Assembly: GCA_963677605.2 (NCBI GenBank)
Contig: CAXXDX010000004.1
Location: 1 to 64,000 of the forward strand
Length of the DNA: 64,000 nt
Source of the DNA: JAGLOK01 sp963677605
Lineage (GTDB): Bacteria > Bacillota > Clostridia > Christensenellales > UMGS416
Reading direction: 5' to 3'
Shown here: positions 42,860 to 51,354 of the stretch, one piece after another
Position numbering within the stretch: position 1 is the first letter of the stretch
How the letters are laid out: the number at the start of each line of letters is the position of its first letter
Program-made: the position numbers and the translations under genes
Notes under the pieces: generated by a model
What the model was told of the DNA's origin: nothing
Seen by the model: only the letters and a program-made list of their open reading frames with translations
Databases searched by the model: none

Positions 42860-44242
42860 TTATCTTCTGCGCCTCAAAAATGGCGGCACATCGAGGTCAT
42901 CTTCTTCATCAGGTGCAGGAGCTGACTGCTGACGGCTTGGCGGGCTTTGATTTCCCGGCAATGTTCCGTATCCTGCTCCGTATGGCGGTGCTGGCTCGCG
43001 GTTTTGAACCCTTCTTACCTGAGGTTCTCTGCTATAGTAATCCTGTGTGTCATATTCATCATCAGATGAAAACATCGGTGTAGGCTGCTGACGTACAGGT
43101 TCAGGATTATATTGCTGATAAGGTGCGTCGTACTGCTGCATAGCCGGCTGCTGCTGGCTAGAATATGAAGGTTGCTGGCGGACAGGCGGTGTATAGCGCG
43201 GTGCCGGAGTTTCTTCCTGTATTATTGGCCTAGCCTGTCTCGGAGACCTTTTTTCTTCCTGTTCGACTACTTTTCTTACAGGAGGTCTGCCGCTGTCAAA
43301 GCCTGTAGCAATAACAGTAATACGTGCCTGATCATGCATAGTATCATCAATACCTGCACCAAATATAATGTTTGCTTCAGGATCTGAAGATTCGGCGATA
43401 AGCGAAGCAGCTTCTTCGATTTCAATAAGACCGAGTGAAGAGTCGCCTGTAATATTAATAAGAACCGCTTTAGCTCCGTCAATTGTAGTTTCAAGCAACG
43501 GGCTTGCAACAGCCTGTCTCGCAGCTTCCATTGCACGGTTTTCACCTGTACCAATACCGATACCCATATGAGCAAGTCCGCGTTCCTGCATGGTTGTGCG
43601 AACATCGGCAAAGTCAAGGTTAATAAGGCTTGGCTGTGAGATAAGGTCAGATATACCCTGAATACCTTGACGCAGCACATCGTCACACACTTTAAATGCA
43701 TCCATAAGCGATGTGCCTTTGCCGACTACCTGAAGCAGTCTGTCATTAGGAATAACAACGAGCGTATCTACATATTCTTCAAGCTCAGCTATTCCTTTTA
43801 AAGCATTATTCGCTCTTGGTTTTCCTTCAAAAGTAAATGGTTTAGTAACAACGCCAATTGTTAATATTCCTATTTCTTTAGCTATTTCAGCTACTATAGG
43901 TGCCGCGCCTGTTCCAGTACCACCACCCATTCCGGCAGTAATAAACACAAGATCAGCGCCTTTAAGATGCTGTGAAATCTCTTCTCGGCTTTCTTCTGCA
44001 GAACGTTTGCCGATTTCCGGATTAGCACCTGCACCTAAACCTTTTGTGAGCTTTTCACCCATCTGTATTTTTTGATTTGCTTTTGAAAGCAATAATGCCT
44101 GTTTGTCGGTATTGAGTGCTATAAACTCAACGCCTTTCAAACCTTCTTCTATCATGCGGTTTATGGCATTGTTGCCGGCTCCGCCTACGCCGATTACCTT
44201 TATTTGCGCAAACTGTGCCACATCAATATCAAATTCTAGCAT
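42860..44242 (-). CDS. ftsZ: Cell division protein FtsZ
   Basis: Tubulin-like GTPase forming the division ring, 460 residues, longer than usual because of its linker. The GTP-binding motif GMGGGTGTGAAP (about 103-114) and the T7 loop NLDFADVRTTM (about 206-216) are intact. After the core (to about 320) comes a disordered Gln/Pro/Arg-rich linker of about 120 residues. The C-terminal peptide, DVPPFLRRRR, is the usual docking site for FtsA and SepF. It starts 16 bases after ftsA. Confidence 0.97.
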   Translation of the reverse strand: MLEFDIDVAQFAQIKVIGVGGAGNNAINRMIEEGLKGVEFIALNTDKQALLLSKANQKIQMGEKLTKGLGAGANPEIGKRSAEESREEISQHLKGADLVFITAGMGGGTGTGAAPIVAEIAKEIGILTIGVVTKPFTFEGKPRANNALKGIAELEEYVDTLVVIPNDRLLQVVGKGTSLMDAFKVCDDVLRQGIQGISDLISQPSLINLDFADVRTTMQERGLAHMGIGIGTGENRAMEAARQAVASPLLETTIDGAKAVLINITGDSSLGLIEIEEAASLIAESSDPEANIIFGAGIDDTMHDQARITVIATGFDSGRPPVRKVVEQEEKRSPRQARPIIQEETPAPRYTPPVRQQPSYSSQQQPAMQQYDAPYQQYNPEPVRQQPTPMFSSDDEYDTQDYYSREPQVRRVQNREPAPPYGAGYGTLPGNQSPPSRQQSAPAPDEEDDLDVPPFLRRRR

Positions 44243-44258
44243 TTGGTTTACCCCCTTG

Positions 44259-45437
44259 CTACGCTAACTTAAAGTCGTAGTCATTATTTTCATTAAAAGT
44301 TTTAGTGTTAACCAATCCTTTGGTTGAGATCACATATTCAAGCCCAGCACAAACACCAGTTTGCATGGGCGTAGAAACTATCGGACGAGGCGGGTTAAAT
44401 ATTTTTGTAGTTATATTAACCGTTCTCGTTATATATTCTCTTATCCCCTTTATGTTTCCAATCCCGCCTCCTGTAACATATAAAGCGGTTCTGTTGTCTA
44501 TCGCCATTCCTGTTTTTTCAATGAGCTGAACAAGTATACTAATTATCTCATCAACTCTGGCTTCAATAATTTCCTGCGTTTCGCCGGTCGGAAATGAAAT
44601 TCTTGTTCCGTCTTCATCAACAATTACTTTGTTAACTCCGATATTATCCATGCCGATAGAGCAGTTCTTTTTAACAAATTCTGACCTGTCTCGGTCCAAT
44701 CCAAGTTTCACCATAATGTCAGACGCTATATGATAGCCCCCTAATGAAACATTTTCATGTATTATTATACCACCGTTTTCATAAATTAGAATATCCGTTG
44801 AAAAATATCCTGAATCTATTATAATTACAGTCTTTTTTTCGCTTTCCCTAAAGATAAGTTCACCGGTAGCTTTAGGCGCAGCAATAAATCCGTTTACACC
44901 GATTCCCACATCATCTAGCACAGCTGTCATGTTTTCCATGAATATTCTGTCTGCTGCCGTGTAGGAGACAAAACATTCAAGATCCTTTGCGTATGCTCCT
45001 TCTGGATTTCGTCTCCATGACAATCCGTCAAGAAGATATAGCACCGGAGCTGTATGAATTATCTCATAATCATCCGGCCAAGGCAAATCGTGTGTTCCCT
45101 CATCGATCATCTTATCAATATCGCTTTTAACTATACAGCCGTCCATATTAATCGGCTTAGTATATAAATGCGAGAAGAATGAACGAGTAAACTCTCCCGG
45201 AATCATAACAAATATATTAAATATTTTTTTCCCTGATTTAAACTCAGCATCTTTTTTTGCCAAATATATGCTTTCTGCCAAATCGTAAGGAGCGACCCAT
45301 TCGTTGTCACGAAAGCCCGCATATTCACAAACACCTATCCCCATAATGTCAGCGTTTTTGCCGCCGGATTTTCCGACAGCAATACTTACTTTTGATGTTC
45401 CAAATTCTATTACGCTGTATCTTTTATTAAAAAACAA
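44259..45437 (-). CDS. ftsA: Divergent FtsA-like division protein
   Basis: 392-residue actin-like protein by position and fold. It retains a phosphate-1 loop (EFGTSKVSIAVGK), an SHS2-like 1C region (about 80-165) and an adenosine motif (LYVTGGGIGNIKG). Phosphate-2, normally D-I-G-G-G-T-T-D, reads D-S-G-Y-F-S-T-D (about 208-215). The C-terminus ends NNDYDFKLA with no basic amphipathic helix like the membrane anchor of typical FtsA. The TTG at 45437 has AAGGTGAT at good spacing; a GTG at 45446 is an alternative. It is followed by ftsZ. Inference: weak or altered nucleotide binding and membrane attachment by another route. Confidence 0.8.
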   Translation of the reverse strand: MFFNKRYSVIEFGTSKVSIAVGKSGGKNADIMGIGVCEYAGFRDNEWVAPYDLAESIYLAKKDAEFKSGKKIFNIFVMIPGEFTRSFFSHLYTKPINMDGCIVKSDIDKMIDEGTHDLPWPDDYEIIHTAPVLYLLDGLSWRRNPEGAYAKDLECFVSYTAADRIFMENMTAVLDDVGIGVNGFIAAPKATGELIFRESEKKTVIIIDSGYFSTDILIYENGGIIIHENVSLGGYHIASDIMVKLGLDRDRSEFVKKNCSIGMDNIGVNKVIVDEDGTRISFPTGETQEIIEARVDEIISILVQLIEKTGMAIDNRTALYVTGGGIGNIKGIREYITRTVNITTKIFNPPRPIVSTPMQTGVCAGLEYVISTKGLVNTKTFNENNDYDFKLA

Positions 45438-45570
45438 ACTTATCACCTTAGGTTATTTTCACATTTAACCTATTACAAATTCATTACAAATAATTATCTT
45501 AATACAATAACTCAAAATTGTCACTAATAAAATTAATAAATAGTTAATTTTCTTTGAAATTTCTCAATAT

Positions 45571-46362
45571 TTATGGGTTTTCTTCGCTTTCAGACGCAAT
45601 ATAATGGGCTGAGTCTACATTTGTGATGTATAAAACACCTCCGTTTTTTCCTTCTTCAACAAGTTTAGGAATCATGGTTTTTATCCAAACGCATTTATTT
45701 TCGATGTTTTCTACACTGCCGATTTGTATTTCATATCCTTTAACTGCAGTAAGCTTAATGTTTTCCGTATATGTCAAATCAATTGATTCTATAAATTCAG
45801 CAATACCTGCTGAACTTAGCGCATTTAACAGAAGTGTCAGCTTCTTTTTATGAATCTCTTTTTCAAGTTCAGCTTCTTCGCCAAGTTCATACGAAAGTAT
45901 AGTTGTGCCAATAATATTTATCCTTGATGACTGTGACTGTAAATCGAAAATTTCAAGAGCTATGCAGTTTTTGTCAATTGCAATTTCATTATCTTCTGAT
46001 TTAATAATTGCTATTGCTTCTCTTTCTTCAACTTCAATAATTATAGTATCCGGAAGCTTTCTTTTTATATTAATAACTTTCAGGTTAGGATTTTGTTCAA
46101 TGTTTTCTTTAACTTTATCCGTATTAATTGAAAATATATTGCTCATATATTCAATTCCGGACAAATGAACTACTTCAAGATAATTAACCTTTATATTGCC
46201 TTCGATTTCAATTTCTCTCACGGTCAGTTTATCCCAGGAAATCAACCCTATTGCAATAAGCAATATAAAAAAAAGAACTATTAAATAAACCTTGAGGTTA
46301 ATCGGTTCTTTTATTTCCTCAGGTTCAGGCAGTTTTAAATGTTTTGGTGGTTTTTTTGCCAT
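45571..46362 (-). CDS. ftsQ: Cell division protein FtsQ/DivIB
   Basis: 263-residue bitopic division protein. A cytoplasmic N-terminus is followed by one membrane helix (about 26-46), a POTRA domain (LTVREIEIEGNIKVNYLEVVHLSGI, about 47-120) and the FtsQ beta domain. In FtsQ/DivIB it scaffolds the FtsL/FtsI/FtsW complex. It has its own promoter just downstream of the ftsW stop. Confidence 0.88.
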   Translation of the reverse strand: MAKKPPKHLKLPEPEEIKEPINLKVYLIVLFFILLIAIGLISWDKLTVREIEIEGNIKVNYLEVVHLSGIEYMSNIFSINTDKVKENIEQNPNLKVINIKRKLPDTIIIEVEEREAIAIIKSEDNEIAIDKNCIALEIFDLQSQSSRINIIGTTILSYELGEEAELEKEIHKKKLTLLLNALSSAGIAEFIESIDLTYTENIKLTAVKGYEIQIGSVENIENKCVWIKTMIPKLVEEGKNGGVLYITNVDSAHYIASESEENP

Positions 46363-46398
46363 AACTTAAAAAACATTCTCTTTGTCTATTATGACATA

Positions 46399-46427
46399 AT
46401 TGTAACAGTATAGTTAAGGTTTATCAA
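46399..46427 (-). promoter_or_regulatory. Promoter of ftsQ-ftsA-ftsZ
   Basis: The minus-strand -35 box TTGATA (46427-46422) and extended -10 TGTTACAAT (hexamer 46404-46399) have a 17-base spacer, about 40 bases upstream of the ftsQ start. Confidence 0.6.
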
Positions 46428-46432
46428 CATAC

Positions 46433-47563
46433 CTAAGTATCCGTTAATTCGTTTATGTCTTTTGTTTGTCTTGATATATTAAGCAATACTCCCATTGATG
46501 CCATAAACATAATAAGCGATGTATTGCCTGCGCTTACAAAAGGAAGCGACATTCCAGTAGGAGGCATTGAGCTTGTAATAACTGCAATGTGAATTATAAG
46601 CTGAATTGCGACCATTGAAATAATTCCTGTACCTAATAGCAAGCCGAATGTATCGGGTGCACTTTGTGCAACTTTTATTCCCCTGTATATCAAAAAACCA
46701 AAAACGCCAATTAATATTATAACTCCGATAAATCCCAGTTCTTCTCCAATAACCGATAGAATGAAGTCCGATTCGCCATAGGTTAAATACAAGTGCTTTT
46801 GTCTTGAGTTGCCAAGGCCAACTCCCTTGAAACCGCCTGAACCCAATGCATAAAGAGATTGAATAAGTTGATATCCGTCTCCCCTAGCATCTTTCCAGGG
46901 ATTTAGAAATATCTGAAGTCTTTTCATTCGGTATTCTGCTGCTAAAACGAATATTGCACCGGTTGCAACGCCAATTCCCGCCATCGACAGAAGCGGCTTA
47001 GTGTGAATGCCGGATGCAACCATAATACAAAAGATTACTGCCAAAACACTTAGCATCATAGATAAATTAGGCTCTAATACTATTAATGCACAAACCAATA
47101 TCAAAAAGAATATTACTGGGAATGTTATTTTGAAATATTCACTTACTACATCTGTTCTAAGAGCTTTGCTCCTTCTTGCTAAAAAGTTTGCAGTAAAAAT
47201 TATCATTGCAATTCTTGCAATTTCAGAAGGCTGAAACGTAAATATTTTTAAGTCAAGCCACCTTTTAGCACCGTTTGTTTCCTCCGCAATAATCAAGACT
47301 AGAACAAGAAGCGCAATACTTGCCGCCAAGAACAAAAAAGCCAGTCCGCCTTTTTGCAGAATGTGATAGTCTATAAATGAAATTATAATCATTGCGAGAA
47401 GGCCGATGCCGGCTCCGACTGCCTGCTTTGTTAAAAAATAATAACCGCTTTCGCCTTCTATCTGGTTGTTATAATAGCTCGCTGAAAAAACCATAAGCAT
47501 ACCGAATATGACAAGGCCTATGACAATAATAAATATTACAAAATCAGGCGAGCCTTTTTTCAT
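46433..47563 (-). CDS. ftsW: SEDS-family peptidoglycan glycosyltransferase FtsW
   Basis: 376-residue polytopic SEDS polymerase. Motifs include KIFTFQPSEIARIAMIIFTA (about 106-125), GDGYQLIQSLYALGSGGFKGVGLGNS (about 228-253) and the loop YGESDFILSVIGEELG, with the putative catalytic Asp at 266. The C-terminus has the FtsW signature PPTGMSLPFVSAGNTS. It is encoded 1 base after murD. Its expected transpeptidase partner, the SpoVD/FtsI-like protein of the same cluster, has a degenerate active site. Confidence 0.94.
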   Translation of the reverse strand: MKKGSPDFVIFIIVIGLVIFGMLMVFSASYYNNQIEGESGYYFLTKQAVGAGIGLLAMIIISFIDYHILQKGGLAFLFLAASIALLVLVLIIAEETNGAKRWLDLKIFTFQPSEIARIAMIIFTANFLARRSKALRTDVVSEYFKITFPVIFFLILVCALIVLEPNLSMMLSVLAVIFCIMVASGIHTKPLLSMAGIGVATGAIFVLAAEYRMKRLQIFLNPWKDARGDGYQLIQSLYALGSGGFKGVGLGNSRQKHLYLTYGESDFILSVIGEELGFIGVIILIGVFGFLIYRGIKVAQSAPDTFGLLLGTGIISMVAIQLIIHIAVITSSMPPTGMSLPFVSAGNTSLIMFMASMGVLLNISRQTKDINELTDT

Positions 47564-47564
47564 T

Positions 47565-48932
47565 CTAGTTTTCCTCTTTAAGTTGATGTGCTATTTCTTT
47601 GAATACTCTTCCCCGTTCTTCAAAGTCTTTAAACATGTCATAACTTGCACATGCCGGAGACAGCAATACAGTATAACCTGGTTTAGCAAGCTCAAAAGCG
47701 CTGTAAACCGCACCTTTAAAATCTTTTGCGTATGTAACTGCCCCAAAACCATTTTTAAGCAAAGTTTTTGCTATCTTTTCACTTGTCTGTCCAAGAACAA
47801 CAACTGACACTATCTTGTCAGTAAAACTTTGTGCAAGTTCATCAAAATCACTTTCTTTGTCGTAGCCGCCCAGAATTAAAACTGTGGGATTTTCCATAGA
47901 GTCAATCGCGCAGATAGTCGAAGCAGGATTTGTTCCTTTTGAATCGTTTACAAATTTAACGCCTTTAACTTCACAAACAGGCTCAAGTCTGTGCTCTACT
48001 CCTTCAAATGCCGCAAGAGTATACCTTATTACATTAGCTTCTATTCCCATCAAAATAGCAAGACATGAAGCAGCCATAGCATTTTGGAGATTATATTTAC
48101 CGGGTATGCGAATTTCGCCCGGCCGCGTAATCATTATGTCTTTTTCGCCTTCTTCGCAAAACACAACATTACCATCTTTCAAGCATACTCCGTTTTTAAT
48201 AACGTTATTGATGCTGAAATAAAATACTTTTGATTTGATCTTTTTTGCAATTTCATTTGAATATTCGTCATCAAAATTTAAAACTGCATAATCATTTTCA
48301 TCCTGATTTTCAAATATTCTTATTTTAGCATCTATGTATCCCTGCATAGTTTTATGTCTGTCCAGATGATCGGGAGTAACATTTAATATTGCTGCTGCTT
48401 TAGGCTTAAACTTATTAATAGTTTCAAGCTGGAAAGAGCTTACTTCCAAAGCCATCAAATCATCTTCTTTTGTTTCCTGTGCCAAAGATGCGATAGATTC
48501 ACCTATATTTCCGGCTACAAATGTTTTTTTGCCGGATTTTTTAAATATCTCTCCTAAAAGTGCAGTTGTTGTGGTTTTTCCATTTGTGCCTGTAATAGCT
48601 GCTATAGGACATTTAGTATAAAGATATCCAAGCTCCATCTCGCCAATCACCTTAACATTAAGGTTTTTTGCAGCTTGAAAAAAATTCAGACTTGTTGGAA
48701 CCCCCGGGCTTACTACTACTAGGTCATTGCTCTTGATATGCTCATCAGCTTTTTGCCCCAACTCAAACTTTATATCATAACCTTCAAGCATTTTTATTTG
48801 CTTTGAAAGCTCTTTTTCGCTTTTAATATCATTGATTGTAACTTTTGCGCCATTTTCGCACAACAACTTTGCAGCCCCTACTCCAGAGCGCGCAAAACCA
48901 ACGATTAGTACTCTTTTATCTGTTAAATTCAT
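47565..48932 (-). CDS. murD: UDP-N-acetylmuramoyl-L-alanine--D-glutamate ligase
   Basis: Cytoplasmic Mur ligase adding D-glutamate, 455 residues. The ATP-binding P-loop AITGTNGKTTTTALLGE (about 111-127), LEVSSFQLE, NVTPDHLDRH and the C-terminal NDSKGTNP and LSPACASYDMF motifs are all present. It lies between mraY and ftsW as in most division clusters. Confidence 0.96.
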   Translation of the reverse strand: MNLTDKRVLIVGFARSGVGAAKLLCENGAKVTINDIKSEKELSKQIKMLEGYDIKFELGQKADEHIKSNDLVVVSPGVPTSLNFFQAAKNLNVKVIGEMELGYLYTKCPIAAITGTNGKTTTTALLGEIFKKSGKKTFVAGNIGESIASLAQETKEDDLMALEVSSFQLETINKFKPKAAAILNVTPDHLDRHKTMQGYIDAKIRIFENQDENDYAVLNFDDEYSNEIAKKIKSKVFYFSINNVIKNGVCLKDGNVVFCEEGEKDIMITRPGEIRIPGKYNLQNAMAASCLAILMGIEANVIRYTLAAFEGVEHRLEPVCEVKGVKFVNDSKGTNPASTICAIDSMENPTVLILGGYDKESDFDELAQSFTDKIVSVVVLGQTSEKIAKTLLKNGFGAVTYAKDFKGAVYSAFELAKPGYTVLLSPACASYDMFKDFEERGRVFKEIAHQLKEEN

Positions 48933-48955
48933 TAATTACGTTTCTCCGTATATGT

Positions 48956-49915
48956 TTATTTAATAGCTAATATTCCAAGAAGACTCATTACCACAGTTAT
49001 TATTACATAAATTGTTGTAATCTTCATTTCAGGATAGCCAAGCTGCTCAAAGTGATGATGCAGCGGTGCCATCTTAAACACACGCTTTTTAGTTCTTTTA
49101 TAATACCCAACCTGTATGATAACCGAAACACTTGCAACAACTATAGTAAATCCCATAAAAGGAATCCAGATAAGAGTCTTTGACAGCAATGCAATCATCC
49201 CCATAACACCGCCAAGTGCCAAAGAACCCGTGTCTCCCATAAAACATCTTGCCGGATATGCATTCAAAACCAGAAATCCTAAACATCCTCCTATAATTGC
49301 AACACTTAAAATTACTAAGCTGCTGTCAGAAAACCCGGATATCACAGTAAGAGCAATCGCATATGCAGAAAAATATGCAAGCGATATCCCCGAAAGCAAC
49401 CCATCCTGTCCATCTGTCAGATTTGCGGAGTTTGTGGTTGAAAGAAGCACAAATGCGGAAAGAGGAATTATCCATAATCCTATATCCCACGTTTTGTCAG
49501 TAAATGGCAGTTTTATTTCAGTTCCGACATATTTATATATAAAATATCCTAAACCAAGTGAAATTATTAGCAACAAACCAGCCTTCATTTTAGCACTAAG
49601 GCCTTTAGTATTTTTTAATATTACCTTTTTAAAGTCATCTATAAAGCCAACTATAGCAAACAAAACAAAAGCGCCAACAAATAAATATGCTTTATAATCA
49701 AATTTACCGTACATAGCCATAATTCCTACTATTGCGCCGATTATTATCAAAAATCCGCCCATGGTAGGCACTCCGCTTTTAGATAAATGTGACTGTGGTC
49801 CGTCATCGCGTACAACCTGACCAAATTTAAGCTTTTTAAGCAGCGGTATCGCTACAGGTCCTAATAATGTAGCTGCTGCAAATGCTATAAGTAATGGTAA
49901 AATCAATTCATTCAT
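48956..49915 (-). CDS. mraY: Phospho-N-acetylmuramoyl-pentapeptide transferase MraY
   Basis: Integral membrane enzyme making lipid I, 319 residues with ten helices. Key motifs include SKSGVPTMGGFLI, the Asp pair in FIDDFKK, NLTDGQDGLLSG and the histidine loop MAPLHHHFEQLG. The ATG at 49915 with GGGGAA was chosen over a TTG at 49927. It directly follows murE; murF, which often lies between them, is absent. Confidence 0.96.
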   Translation of the reverse strand: MNELILPLLIAFAAATLLGPVAIPLLKKLKFGQVVRDDGPQSHLSKSGVPTMGGFLIIIGAIVGIMAMYGKFDYKAYLFVGAFVLFAIVGFIDDFKKVILKNTKGLSAKMKAGLLLIISLGLGYFIYKYVGTEIKLPFTDKTWDIGLWIIPLSAFVLLSTTNSANLTDGQDGLLSGISLAYFSAYAIALTVISGFSDSSLVILSVAIIGGCLGFLVLNAYPARCFMGDTGSLALGGVMGMIALLSKTLIWIPFMGFTIVVASVSVIIQVGYYKRTKKRVFKMAPLHHHFEQLGYPEMKITTIYVIITVVMSLLGILAIK

Positions 49916-49916
49916 G

Positions 49917-51353
49917 TTATTCCCCAAAATATTTCCTTACTATTTCCCTGTCATCAAAATGATGCTTTGTTCCCATAATATCCTGATAGGTCTCATGACC
50001 TTTGCCTGCAATGACCACAACATCACCTTTTTCTGCGATTTTAAGGGCTTTATAAATTGCGCTTTCCCTGTCGGTGATTCTTATATGCTCAAAATCCTTC
50101 ATGCCTTCTTCAATCATATCAATTATGCTGTCAGGATCTTCTGTTCTCGGATTATCAGAAGTTACTATGGATACATCTGCAAGCTCTCCTGATATTCTTC
50201 CCATTATAGGACGCTTTTTGCTGTCTCTATCCCCGCCGCAGCCAAACACAGAAATAACTCTTGCCTGCGTAAATCCTTTTGCTGCTTTCAAAACATTTTC
50301 CAGACTGTCAGGAGTGTGGGCATAGTCTACAAGCACAAGATAGTCCTGTCCGCAGTCAACGCTTTCCATCCTGCCGTCAACATTTAAAATTCCTTCGACG
50401 CTATCAATTACTTTTTTAACATCTGCTCCCAAGCTTATACAAACTGACATTGCCGCAAGGCAGTTATATACATTAAACTTCCCAGGCAGTTTTAAGTTTA
50501 CAGGATATTTATGATTTTTAAAAGAATAGACAAACTCAGCGCCGTTTAGCATGCAATTTGCATTCAAAGCCTTTGCATCAGCATTTTCACCCAGACCATA
50601 AAGCACCGTATCTCCCTTATATCCTTCTAACATGAAGCTGCTCTCTTTGTCGTCAGCATTTATCACCGCTATATCACATTTATCATCATCAAATAATATT
50701 TTCTTAGCTTTTTTATAGTTTTCCATAGTCCCGAAATCATCAAGATGGTCCTGAGTAAGGTTCGTGAATATTCCGGCTGCAAATTTAACCGGCTCAGTCT
50801 TTTTCAAATACAGTCCATGAGCCGATGTTTCCATTACTACATACTCACATCCTGCATCCGCTGACTGCCTAAGTCTAAAGTGGAAATCCATAGGATCCGG
50901 GGTGTTAAGCTTTTGTGTATACTGCTTTCCTTTTATAAAAGCGCCTAATGAACCCAGAACTGCGGTTTCAGCTCCTGTGCTGTTTAAAATTTTTCCAATC
51001 ATGTGCGCAGTAGTAGTTTTTCCGTTAGTTCCTGTTACAGCAATCACTTTTAAGCTTTTATAAGGATTGTCATACCAGTTTGACGCCATTATAGAATAAG
51101 CAGAGCGCGTATCTTCAACTACAATCTGAATGCAGTCTAGTTGATCTATATACTTTTCTGTAATAATACAAATCGCACCTTCGTCGCACGCAGCTTTTGC
51201 AAAATCATGTCCATCAAAGCTTAAACCTTTCAAACAAACATATATATCGCCATTTTTTATTTTTCTTGAGTCATGTTCTATGCCGTTCGCCTCAGCATTA
51301 TTATAGTTATATGGTGTATACTCTACATTTTGCAGCAAGTAATCAAGTTTCAT
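49917..51353 (-). CDS. murE: UDP-MurNAc-tripeptide synthetase MurE
   Basis: Mur ligase adding the third stem-peptide residue, 478 residues. The P-loop is VTGTNGKTTTAHMIGKI, with LTQDHLDDFG and the substrate-selecting motif SDNPRTEDP near 395-403. The DNPR sequence is typical of meso-diaminopimelate enzymes, so the wall is probably A1-gamma, mDAP-based. The ATG at 51353 (AAGGTGAT site) follows the SpoVD-like gene by 1 base; an upstream in-frame start would overlap that gene. Confidence 0.94.
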   Translation of the reverse strand: MKLDYLLQNVEYTPYNYNNAEANGIEHDSRKIKNGDIYVCLKGLSFDGHDFAKAACDEGAICIITEKYIDQLDCIQIVVEDTRSAYSIMASNWYDNPYKSLKVIAVTGTNGKTTTAHMIGKILNSTGAETAVLGSLGAFIKGKQYTQKLNTPDPMDFHFRLRQSADAGCEYVVMETSAHGLYLKKTEPVKFAAGIFTNLTQDHLDDFGTMENYKKAKKILFDDDKCDIAVINADDKESSFMLEGYKGDTVLYGLGENADAKALNANCMLNGAEFVYSFKNHKYPVNLKLPGKFNVYNCLAAMSVCISLGADVKKVIDSVEGILNVDGRMESVDCGQDYLVLVDYAHTPDSLENVLKAAKGFTQARVISVFGCGGDRDSKKRPIMGRISGELADVSIVTSDNPRTEDPDSIIDMIEEGMKDFEHIRITDRESAIYKALKIAEKGDVVVIAGKGHETYQDIMGTKHHFDDREIVRKYFGE

Positions 51354-51354
51354 A

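Noticed and set aside
43020..43190. Possible short tandem repeats in the ftsZ linker
   Set aside because: The Gln/Pro-rich codons give a repetitive look, but no exact period is present; it is an ordinary disordered FtsZ linker.
43276..43701. A 141-codon minus-strand frame inside ftsZ
   Set aside because: It is an alternative frame within the conserved FtsZ core; the ftsZ frame is clearly coding.
49116..49697. A 193-codon plus-strand open frame inside mraY
   Set aside because: It is fully antisense to the well-conserved mraY gene, lacks a ribosome site and resembles no known protein; it is a shadow frame.
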